Below, one piece after another: positions 1-6,089 of a DNA stretch of 10,233 bases (positions within the stretch are counted from its first letter, which is position 1; each line of letters opens with the position of its first letter). A model generated the notes under the pieces. That model saw only the letters and a program-made list of their open reading frames with translations. It made no database searches and was not told the origin of the DNA. The stretch lies in contig JAKSSI010000033.1 of assembly GCA_024403175.1 (NCBI GenBank), forward strand, positions 1 through 10,233. The letters run 5' to 3'. The position numbers were made by a program, and so were the translations under genes. The stretch comes from Clostridia bacterium. GTDB taxonomy: Bacteria > Bacillota_A > Clostridia > Peptostreptococcales > Anaerovoracaceae.

Positions 1-817
1 CAAGTTCGTGCTGAGCAGGAGCTACTTCGTTGTGTTCTGTCTTAGCAAGAATTCCAAGCTTCCAAAGTTCTTCATTTAAGTCTTCCATGTAAGCAAGTAC
101 TCTTGGCTTAATAACACCAAAGTAGTGGTCTTCCATTTCCTGACCCTTTGGAGGCATAGCGCCGAAGAGTGTTCTGCCTGTGAAGATAAGGTCTTTTCTC
201 TTGTTGTACATTTCTCTGTCAACAAGGAAGTATTCCTGTTCAGGACCTACAGAAGTCTTTACGCACTTTACATCATCGTGACCAAAGAGCTTAACGATTC
301 TAAGAGCCTGTCTATTTAATGCTTCCATAGATCTAAGAAGAGGAGTCTTCTTATCAAGAGCTTCACCGCCATAAGAGCAGAAAGCTGTAGGAATGCAAAG
401 TGTCTTTCCTTTAATAAATGCATAGGAGGTTGGGTCCCATGCTGTGTAGCCTCTAGCTTCGGATGTATCTCTGATACCACCGGAAGGGAAGGAAGAAGCA
501 TCTGGTTCACCTTTAATAAGTTCTTTGCCGGAGAATTCCATAAGAACGCCTCCGTCTGGTGATGGTGTAATAAAGCTGTCATGTTTTTCAGCAGTGATAC
601 CTGTTAATGGCTGGAACCAATGTGTAAAATGAGTTGCTCCAAGACTAATAGCCCAATCCTTCATTGCATCAGCAACTGCATTTGCAACGGAAAGATCAAG
701 AGGTGTTCCTTCATCGATAGTCTTTCTAAGCTTTGCGTAAATATCTGCGGAGAGTGTAGCCTTCATTACTCTGTCGTCAAAAACTAAACTTCCGAACATT
801 TCTGGTACAGTACCCAT
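1..817 (-). CDS. glnN: Glutamine synthetase type III, N-terminal part (3' end outside window)
   Basis: This gene makes glutamine from glutamate, ammonia and ATP in the cytoplasm. About 272 codons are visible out of roughly 700 in the family; the frame is open to the window edge. The protein begins [15 protein letters not shown], typical of GSIII, and carries WFQPLTG (about residue 68), the catalytic-core motif [10 protein letters not shown] and, at the edge, the GSIII motif [12 protein letters not shown]. The start at 817 is preceded on the minus strand by AGGAGG (825-830) at good spacing. A leader of about 90 nt contains a promoter, a terminator hairpin and a competing hairpin, so expression is probably controlled by premature termination. 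It is transcribed divergently from a glutamate synthase operon, which matches a GS-GOGAT pairing. No frameshift is seen in the visible part. The GSIII assignment is from recognised motifs; the C-terminal half cannot be judged. Confidence 0.95.
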   Translation of the reverse strand, partial: MGTVPEMFGSLVFDDRVMKATLSADIYAKLRKTIDEGTPLDLSVANAVADAMKDWAISLGATHFTHWFQPLTGITAEKHDSFITPSPDGGVLMEFSGKELIKGEPDASSFPSGGIRDTSEARGYTAWDPTSYAFIKGKTLCIPTAFCSYGGEALDKKTPLLRSMEALNRQALRIVKLFGHDDVKCVKTSVGPEQEYFLVDREMYNKRKDLIFTGRTLFGAMPPKGQEMEDHYFGVIKPRVLAYMEDLNEELWKLGILAKTEHNEVAPAQHEL

Positions 818-850
818 ATATATTTCCTCCTAAAAAGTTTTAATAAACAA

Positions 851-903
851 ATTTAAAAAAAGAAAAAAGACAAAGGGCCCTAGTGAAGACGCCTTTGTCT
901 TTT
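851..903 (-). terminator. Intrinsic terminator (attenuator) in the glnN leader
   Basis: On the minus strand the arms AAAAGACAAAGG (903-892) and CCTTTGTCTTTT (876-865) pair perfectly over 12 bp around a 15-nt loop. They are followed by a long T-rich run (868-854). The hairpin lies between the glnN promoter and its start codon, so it should stop most transcripts before the gene unless it is prevented from folding. Confidence 0.85.
886..901 (-). promoter_or_regulatory. Candidate antiterminator hairpin with hexaloop, glnN leader
   Basis: In the minus-strand RNA, AAGAC-[AAAGGC]-GUCUU forms a perfect 5-bp stem with a six-base loop, A at loop position 1 and G at position 4. It uses the bases of the terminator's 5' arm, so the two folds exclude each other. 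Loops with A1 and G4 are the known recognition feature of ANTAR RNA-binding antiterminators, but those usually need two such hairpins. Only one is seen here, so ANTAR control is an inference. Confidence 0.5.
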
Positions 904-912
904 ATACGTTGA

Positions 913-940
913 ATTATACACGGCATTTTTTTGATGTCAA
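913..940 (-). promoter_or_regulatory. Promoter of glnN
   Basis: On the minus strand TTGACA (940-935) and TATAAT (918-913) are separated by 16 bp, both perfect sigma-A hexamers. The expected transcription start is near 906, giving a leader of about 90 nt that begins just before the attenuator hairpin. Confidence 0.85.
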
Positions 941-964
941 CACATATTGCAAAAAATGTTGACA
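935..964. repeat. Inverted repeat spanning both divergent -35 boxes
   Basis: TGTCAACA (935-942) and TGTTGACA (957-964) are perfect 8-bp inverted arms with a 14-bp AT-rich spacer. Each arm contains one -35 hexamer plus two matching bases beyond it. It could be an operator through which one dimeric regulator reaches both promoters, or simply follow from two consensus -35 boxes facing away from each other. Confidence 0.6.
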
Positions 965-987
965 AAAATTTTTTCGAAGACTAAAAT
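959..987 (+). promoter_or_regulatory. Promoter of the glutamate synthase operon
   Basis: TTGACA (959-964) and TAAAAT (982-987) are separated by exactly 17 bp. The expected transcription start is near 994, only a few bases before the leader hairpins, giving a leader of about 84 nt. Confidence 0.85.
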
Positions 988-995
988 ACTCATAA

Positions 996-1013
996 ATGGG
1001 CAAGGGCGTTCAT
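996..1013 (+). promoter_or_regulatory. Candidate antiterminator hairpin with hexaloop, glutamate synthase leader
   Basis: AUGGGC-[AAGGGC]-GUUCAU forms a 6-bp stem (four Watson-Crick and two G-U pairs) with a six-base loop, A at position 1 and G at position 4. It takes up the first half of the terminator's 5' arm and would block the terminator. The loop and flanks match the glnN leader hairpin (shared core CAARGGCGT). ANTAR-type recognition is inferred from this loop pattern. Confidence 0.5.
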
Positions 1014-1055
1014 GATGACACAAGAAAGTGTCATGATGAATGCCCTTGTTTTTTT
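1001..1055 (+). terminator. Intrinsic terminator (attenuator) in the glutamate synthase leader
   Basis: Two 21-nt arms (1001-1021 and 1028-1048) pair with one G-G mismatch and one G-U pair around the loop AAGAAA, followed by seven T residues (1049-1055). The structure ends 22 nt before the first start codon and lies downstream of the promoter, so it acts within the operon's own leader and does not end an upstream gene. Confidence 0.9.
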
Positions 1056-1077
1056 CATTTAGAAAGGAAATACAAAA

Positions 1078-2169
1078 ATGCAATTAGAAGGTCAAGTTAG
1101 GATTCCTGCGGGTTGCGCTATAGCAGCCGTAATTTCCAAGGATGGAAAAAGATTTACAGGCGAAATGATTACAGAAGCCATGAAACCTATGCACGACAGA
1201 TCAAATGGTCTTGGTGGTGGCTTTGCAGCATACGGTATTTATCCGCAATACAAAGAGCTTTATGCACTGCATTGCTTCTTTGATGATAGAGACACAAGAA
1301 AAGAAACAGAAAGATATTTAAAGGAAACTTTTGAAATAGTTCATTCTGAAAAAATTCCTACAAGAAAGATTCCTGCTATTACAAATGAACCTATGATTTG
1401 GAGATTCTTCGCAATTCCTCTTAAGTCTGCGCTTGAAGAAGCACAGCTAGATGAAAAGGAATTTGTAGTAAGAACTGTAATGCATATCAACACTAATATT
1501 AAAGGTGCATATGTATTCTCCAGCGGAAAGAATATGGGTTCCTTTAAGGCTGTAGGTTTCCCTGAAGATGTAGGTGTGTTCTACAAGCTTGATGAATACG
1601 AAGGTTATAGCTGGACAGCTCACGGTAGATATCCAACCAATACTCCTGGTTGGTGGGGCGGTGCGCATCCATTCACACTTCTTGATTATTCAATTGTACA
1701 TAACGGAGAAATTTCTTCTTACGATGCAAATAGAAGATTTATCGATATGTTCGGATACAAGTGCACACTTCAAACAGATACAGAAGTTATCACTTATATA
1801 ATGGACTATCTTATTAGACGTCAGGGCCTTTCTCTTGAAGAAGCTGCACGTGTTGTTGCTGCTCCATTCTGGAGTTCACTTGAAAAGCTTCCTGTTGCTG
1901 AAAAAGAAAGACTTAAGTATTTAAGAACTATATTCTCTAGTTTATTAATTACAGGTCCGTTCTCAATTGTTCTTGGTTTCGCCGGTGGCCTGAGGGCCCT
2001 TAATGACAGACTGATGCTGCGACGTCTGGTGACGGCATCTAAGGGCGATATGATATACAGCGGAAGTGAAGAAGCTGCACTCAGAGTAATGGAACCAAAT
2101 GCAGAAAATGTTTATGCACCTGCAGGCGGTGAACCTTTCATCGTTAAAGTTGAGGAGGGTAAGTTCTAA
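1078..2169 (+). CDS. Class II glutamine amidotransferase subunit of glutamate synthase (GlxB/GltB N-terminal type)
   Basis: This 363-residue subunit should hydrolyse glutamine and pass ammonia to the synthase core encoded next. It has the Ntn-type glutaminase fold: candidate nucleophile Cys13 (GCAIAAVIS), the substrate-binding stretch AHGRYPTNTPGWWGGAHPF (181-199), HNGEI (208-212) and TDTEVI (233-238). The nucleophile must be N-terminal in this family, so the 12 residues before Cys13 are probably removed as a propeptide; no start codon lies closer to it. The start is supported by AAAGGAAA about 8 bases upstream. The stop overlaps the next start by one base, which suggests translational coupling. 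It matches the separate amidotransferase subunit of archaeal-type split glutamate synthases. A related subunit occurs in N-methylglutamate synthase, so an amine other than ammonia cannot be excluded. Confidence 0.88.
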   Translation: MQLEGQVRIPAGCAIAAVISKDGKRFTGEMITEAMKPMHDRSNGLGGGFAAYGIYPQYKELYALHCFFDDRDTRKETERYLKETFEIVHSEKIPTRKIPAITNEPMIWRFFAIPLKSALEEAQLDEKEFVVRTVMHINTNIKGAYVFSSGKNMGSFKAVGFPEDVGVFYKLDEYEGYSWTAHGRYPTNTPGWWGGAHPFTLLDYSIVHNGEISSYDANRRFIDMFGYKCTLQTDTEVITYIMDYLIRRQGLSLEEAARVVAAPFWSSLEKLPVAEKERLKYLRTIFSSLLITGPFSIVLGFAGGLRALNDRLMLRRLVTASKGDMIYSGSEEAALRVMEPNAENVYAPAGGEPFIVKVEEGKF

Positions 2170-3674
2170 TGAAAGATCAATATATATATCCTGAATTTGA
2201 GGTTATAAGAAATGACTCAAGGTGCATCAGATGTAGAGTTTGCGAAAGACAGTGCGCAAATGAAGTTCATACATTTGATGTAGAAGGAAACGTTATTTTA
2301 AGTGATGATTCCAAATGTGTAGATTGCCAAAGATGCGTTTCTCTTTGCCCAACAAAGGCAATTAAGATTGTTAAGAGTGATTGCACACTCCGTGAAAATG
2401 CTAACTGGCAGCAAGACACAATTAAAGAAATATATAAGCAGTCAAACAGCGGTGCGGTTCTCCTTTCTTCTATGGGAAATCCAAAGCCTCTTCCTGTTTA
2501 CTGGGATAAGATTTTAATCAATGCTTCTCAGGTTACAAACCCTTCCATCGACCCATTAAGAGAGCCTATGGAAACTAAGGTATTCCTTGGAAAGAAACCT
2601 CAGGGAATTACAAGAAAGCCTGATGGCAGCTTAGATACAACACTTCCACCACAGCTTGAATTATCTATGCCTGTGATGTTCTCTGCTATGAGCTACGGTT
2701 CTATTAGCTATAACGCTCATGCAAGTTTAGCTAGAGCTGCTTCTGAAATGGGAGTGCTCTATAACACAGGCGAAGGTGGACTTCACGAAGATTTTTATCA
2801 GTACGGTAAAAATACAATAGTACAGGTGGCTTCGGGTCGTTTCGGTGTCCATGAACGTTATCTCGAAGCCGGCAGTGCTATTGAGATTAAGATGGGTCAG
2901 GGTGCAAAGCCTGGTATTGGCGGACACCTTCCTGGTACAAAGGTTGGTCCGGATGTTTCAAGAACAAGAATGATTCCTGAAGGATCTGATGCAATTTCGC
3001 CTGCACCACACCACGATATTTATTCTATTGAAGATTTACGTCAGCTTGTTTATTCACTTAAGGAAGCTACAGCATATAAGAAGCCTGTTATCGTAAAGGT
3101 TGCTGCAGTTCATAACATTGCTGCTATTGCCAGCGGTATTGCAAGATCTGGGGCAGACATTATTGCAATCGACGGATTCAGAGGAGGCACAGGTGCTGCT
3201 CCTACAAGAATCAGAGATAATGTGGGAATTCCAATTGAACTTGCGCTTGCCGCAGTAGACCAGCGTTTAAGAGACGAGGGAATCAGAAGCAATGTTTCTC
3301 TTGTAGTTGGTGGTTCGATTAGAAGTGCTGCAGACGTTGTTAAGGCTATTGCACTTGGCGCAGATGCTTGCTACATTGCTACAGCTGCTTGTCTTGCAAT
3401 GGGTTGCCATCTTTGCAGAACTTGCCAAAGCGGTAAGTGCAACTGGGGTATTGCTACTCAGCGTCCAGAGCTTGTTAAGAGACTCAACCCAGACATTGGA
3501 AGCCAGCGTCTTGTGAATCTCCTTACAGCATGGAACCATGAAATTAAGGAACTTATGGGTGGTATGGGTATTAATTCCATAGAATCCTTAAGAGGTAATA
3601 GACTTATGCTTAGAGGTGTAGGCCTTACAGAAAAAGAACTCGAAATTTTAGGAATTTCACATGCAGGTCAGTAG
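2169..3674 (+). CDS. gltB: Glutamate synthase core subunit, 2[4Fe-4S] ferredoxin domain plus FMN synthase domain
   Basis: This 501-residue subunit should carry the reductive transfer of ammonia to 2-oxoglutarate on FMN. The N-terminus holds two [4Fe-4S] motifs (C19, C22, C25, C29 and C50, C53, C56, C60). The FMN barrel follows from about residue 110, with MSYGSISYNAH (174-184), NTGEGG (199-204), KPGIGGHLPGTKV (247-259) and DGFRGGTGAAP (335-345). Near the end C413-x5-C419-x4-C424 matches the glutamate synthase [3Fe-4S] site, with an extra Cys416. The length fits the archaeal-type stand-alone core; the amidase and GXGXG domains of large bacterial GltB are encoded by neighbouring genes. It overlaps the upstream stop by one base, with GAGGAGGGTAAG as ribosome site. 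N-methylglutamate synthase is a related alternative. Confidence 0.93.
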   Translation: MKDQYIYPEFEVIRNDSRCIRCRVCERQCANEVHTFDVEGNVILSDDSKCVDCQRCVSLCPTKAIKIVKSDCTLRENANWQQDTIKEIYKQSNSGAVLLSSMGNPKPLPVYWDKILINASQVTNPSIDPLREPMETKVFLGKKPQGITRKPDGSLDTTLPPQLELSMPVMFSAMSYGSISYNAHASLARAASEMGVLYNTGEGGLHEDFYQYGKNTIVQVASGRFGVHERYLEAGSAIEIKMGQGAKPGIGGHLPGTKVGPDVSRTRMIPEGSDAISPAPHHDIYSIEDLRQLVYSLKEATAYKKPVIVKVAAVHNIAAIASGIARSGADIIAIDGFRGGTGAAPTRIRDNVGIPIELALAAVDQRLRDEGIRSNVSLVVGGSIRSAADVVKAIALGADACYIATAACLAMGCHLCRTCQSGKCNWGIATQRPELVKRLNPDIGSQRLVNLLTAWNHEIKELMGGMGINSIESLRGNRLMLRGVGLTEKELEILGISHAGQ

Positions 3675-3686
3675 GAGGTACATTCA

Positions 3687-4115
3687 ATGAAAAGAGTATA
3701 TGCAAAAGATGAATGGTGCCTTGGCTGCCATCTTTGTGAATATAACTGTGCTTTTGCAAATTCCGGCGAAAAGGATATGGTAAAGGCAATTAAAGATAAA
3801 AAGATTTTTCCAAGAATCAGAGTAGAGGATGATGGAAAGATTACCTATGCTGTTCAGTGCCGTCATTGCGACGACCCACAGTGCGTAAAGGGTTGCATCT
3901 CTGGTGCACTTTCTAAGGTGGATGGCGTAGTAAAAATTGATAAGAATAAGTGCGTAGGCTGTCAGACCTGCATTCTTGTATGCCCTTATGGTGCACTTGT
4001 TGCAACAGATCAGGGAACAGTTGCTAAATGCGAACTGTGTTTATCTAACTCTTGTGGTGCTCCTGCTTGTGTGGCAGGTTGCCCAAATGAAGCTTTAGTT
4101 TATGAGGAGAAGTAG
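3687..4115 (+). CDS. Four-cluster ferredoxin subunit (HycB/DmsB-like 4Fe-4S protein)
   Basis: This 142-residue protein has 17 cysteines. They fall into four [4Fe-4S] groups: C11-C14-C17-C21, C58-C61-C66-C70, C89-C92-C95-C99 and C115-C118-C128-C132, with C123 extra. This is the layout of electron-transfer subunits such as those of DMSO reductase or formate hydrogenlyase. It starts 12 bases after the upstream stop with TAGGAGGTA as ribosome site. Lying between the synthase core and the flavin reductase, it probably conducts electrons from NAD(P)H or ferredoxin to the core's Fe-S clusters and FMN. No signal peptide or membrane segment is seen, so it is cytoplasmic. Its exact partners are inferred from the operon. 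Confidence 0.9.
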   Translation: MKRVYAKDEWCLGCHLCEYNCAFANSGEKDMVKAIKDKKIFPRIRVEDDGKITYAVQCRHCDDPQCVKGCISGALSKVDGVVKIDKNKCVGCQTCILVCPYGALVATDQGTVAKCELCLSNSCGAPACVAGCPNEALVYEEK

Positions 4116-4116
4116 T

Positions 4117-5349
4117 ATGGCAGGATATGTAATAATCGGAAACGGTATTGCTGCCGTTGGATGTATTGAAGGCATCAGAAGTATAGATAAAGAAACTCCT
4201 ATTACAGTTGTTTCTGAAGAAAAGCATCCTGTATACGGAAGACCTCTTATTTCATACATGCTTCTTGGAAAAACAAACCTTGAACGCATGAATTATAGAG
4301 CTGCAGATTTTTATGAAAAGAATGGGTGCACAGTTCTTTACGGTGTAAAGGCTGAAAGCATTGATGCAACTGCTAAGACTATTAAACTTAGCGATGGTGC
4401 ACAGCTTGAATACAAGGCTCTTTGCATTGCTACGGGATCTAAGCCTTTCGTTCCTCCATTTGAAGGAATTGAAACAGTTGAAAGCAAGTTCGGTTTCATG
4501 AATTTAGATGATGCTCTTGCTTTAGAAAAAGTTTTAGATGCAGATAAAAAGGTTCTTGTAATCGGTGCTGGTCTTATCGGTCTTAAGTGCGTAGAGGGTA
4601 TTGCTGATAGAGTTAAGGAAGTAGTTGTTGCCGACCTTTCAGATAGAATTCTTCCAAGCTACTTAGACACAGAATGCGCTGCTATGCTTCAGGCCAAGCT
4701 TGAAGAAAAGGGCGTAGAGTTTATGCTGTGCGACACTGTTACAAAGTGTGATAAGAACACTGCTGTAACAAAGAGTGGCGCAACACTTGATTTTGATATT
4801 TTAGTTCTTGCTGTTGGTGTTAAGCCAAACACAGATCTTGCAAAAGCTGCTGGAGCTACTGTAAATAAGGGTATTGTTGTTGATGCAAATGTTAAGACAA
4901 GTCTTGACTGTGTTTATGCAGCAGGTGATTGTTCTGAAGGATTTGATTCAACTATTGGTGCACAGGGGGTTGTTGCAACACTTCCAAATGCATCTGCACA
5001 GGGCCTAACTGCTGGTATTAATATGGCTGGCGGCAATGCTGAAAACTGCAATGCAATTCCAGTAAACTCTATGGGCTTCTTTGAACTTCATGCTATGACA
5101 GCTGGAAGATATGAAGGAGAAGTTCTTGAAGAAAAGACTGAAGGAATGATTAAAAAGTTCTTCGTAAAGGACGGACTTCTTAAGGGCTTTATGATTGTTG
5201 GTGATACAGCAAAAGCCGGTATTTATACAGCTTTAATTCGCGAAAAAACAGCGCTTGAAACAGTTAATTTCGATCTCCTTATGGAAGCACCTACATTGGC
5301 TGCATACTCCAGAGAAAAGAGAAATGAAATGCTTGGAGGTGCAAAATAA
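4117..5349 (+). CDS. FAD-dependent pyridine nucleotide oxidoreductase, probable electron-input subunit of glutamate synthase
   Basis: This 410-residue flavoprotein has an FAD dinucleotide fold (GNGIAAVG, 8-15), ATGSKP (105-110), an NAD(P) fold (GAGLIG, 150-155) and the second FAD site YAAGDC (267-272). The family resembles NADH oxidase and rubredoxin or ferredoxin reductases; it lacks the N-terminal Fe-S domain of classical GltD. I place the start at 4117 (MAGYVIIG), not 4102, because GAGGAG (4104-4109) lies 7 bases before 4117 and the 4102 start would put that site inside the gene. It probably feeds NAD(P)H electrons into the ferredoxin subunit encoded just upstream. Its stop overlaps the next start by one base. 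NADH or NADPH preference cannot be read with confidence. Confidence 0.9.
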   Translation: MAGYVIIGNGIAAVGCIEGIRSIDKETPITVVSEEKHPVYGRPLISYMLLGKTNLERMNYRAADFYEKNGCTVLYGVKAESIDATAKTIKLSDGAQLEYKALCIATGSKPFVPPFEGIETVESKFGFMNLDDALALEKVLDADKKVLVIGAGLIGLKCVEGIADRVKEVVVADLSDRILPSYLDTECAAMLQAKLEEKGVEFMLCDTVTKCDKNTAVTKSGATLDFDILVLAVGVKPNTDLAKAAGATVNKGIVVDANVKTSLDCVYAAGDCSEGFDSTIGAQGVVATLPNASAQGLTAGINMAGGNAENCNAIPVNSMGFFELHAMTAGRYEGEVLEEKTEGMIKKFFVKDGLLKGFMIVGDTAKAGIYTALIREKTALETVNFDLLMEAPTLAAYSREKRNEMLGGAK

Positions 5350-6068
5350 TGCTTATCAATGCAAAAGGGCTGGAATACACACAGCTAAATGATTTAGTTA
5401 GAAATACAAAAGACGATTGTCTTATTACAGATTGCTTGGGTCAGCGTTTTATTGGTGCAGGCAGCTCTGGAAAGACAATTAATATTAAAGGCGTTCCTGG
5501 AAATGCTCTTGGTGCATATCTTAACGGTTCTAATATCGTTGTTGAAGGAAATGCACAAGATGCTACTGGCGACACAATGAACGATGGTACTATTGTTATT
5601 CACGGAAACATCGGCGACGCTGCAGGTTATGCAATGCGTGGCGGTACAATTTTCGTAAAAGGCAATGCGGGCTACAGAGCTGGCATTCATATGAAGGCTT
5701 ATAAGACAAAGATTCCTGCACTTATTATTGGTGGTAAGGCTGGAAGCTTCCTTGGTGAATATCAGGCCGGCGGAATTATTATGGTGCTTGGTCTTAAGGA
5801 TGATAACAAAGAAATCGTAGGCGAATTCCCTTGCACAGGTATGCATGGCGGAAAGATGTTTATAAGAGGGGATATCAGTAAGATTGAATTCCCTGGCCAT
5901 GTAAACTTAAGAGAACCTAATGCAGAGGATAAGGCTGAAATTGAAAAGTATGTAAAAGAATATTGCACATATTTTGAAAAAGATTTCTCTGTTGTAATGA
6001 AGGAAAAGTTTACAGTAATTGTTCCTGATACAAACAACATCTATAAGCAGATGTATGTTGCAAACTAG
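5349..6068 (+). CDS. GXGXG-motif subunit of glutamate synthase (GltB C-terminal domain type)
   Basis: This 239-residue protein is a stand-alone version of the right-handed beta-helix domain found at the C-terminus of large GltB. Repeated G-x-x-x-G units run from about residue 40 to 160, for example KGVPGNALGAYLNG, EGNAQDATGDTMNDG, HGNIGDAAGYAMRGG and KGNAGYRAGIHM. In full-length glutamate synthase this helix is structural, holding the amidase and synthase domains around the ammonia tunnel. It starts by a one-base overlap with the flavoprotein stop. Having it encoded separately completes the five-gene split set. A similar domain occurs in formylmethanofuran dehydrogenase subunit C, but the gene context favours glutamate synthase. 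Confidence 0.9.
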   Translation: MLINAKGLEYTQLNDLVRNTKDDCLITDCLGQRFIGAGSSGKTINIKGVPGNALGAYLNGSNIVVEGNAQDATGDTMNDGTIVIHGNIGDAAGYAMRGGTIFVKGNAGYRAGIHMKAYKTKIPALIIGGKAGSFLGEYQAGGIIMVLGLKDDNKEIVGEFPCTGMHGGKMFIRGDISKIEFPGHVNLREPNAEDKAEIEKYVKEYCTYFEKDFSVVMKEKFTVIVPDTNNIYKQMYVAN

Positions 6069-6089
6069 CCAAAAGAAGGATTTGAATAG

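Noticed and set aside
851..1055. The two hairpins as ordinary end-of-gene terminators
   Set aside because: The genes on both sides are divergent, so no gene ends here, and each hairpin lies downstream of a promoter and before a start codon on the same strand.
994..1077. Glutamine or other known metabolite riboswitch in the leader
   Set aside because: The leader is only about 84 nt and is almost fully used by the terminator and its competing hairpin; no conserved aptamer core that I know is visible.
4102..4116. Upstream start (MRRSS) for the FAD oxidoreductase
   Set aside because: It would place the GAGGAG ribosome site inside the coding region and add residues before the FAD fold; the start at 4117 has ideal spacing.
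5460..5830. Repeated G-x-x-x-G units as possible DNA tandem repeats
   Set aside because: The periodicity is in the protein beta-helix; the nucleotide sequences of the units have diverged and do not form a DNA repeat.
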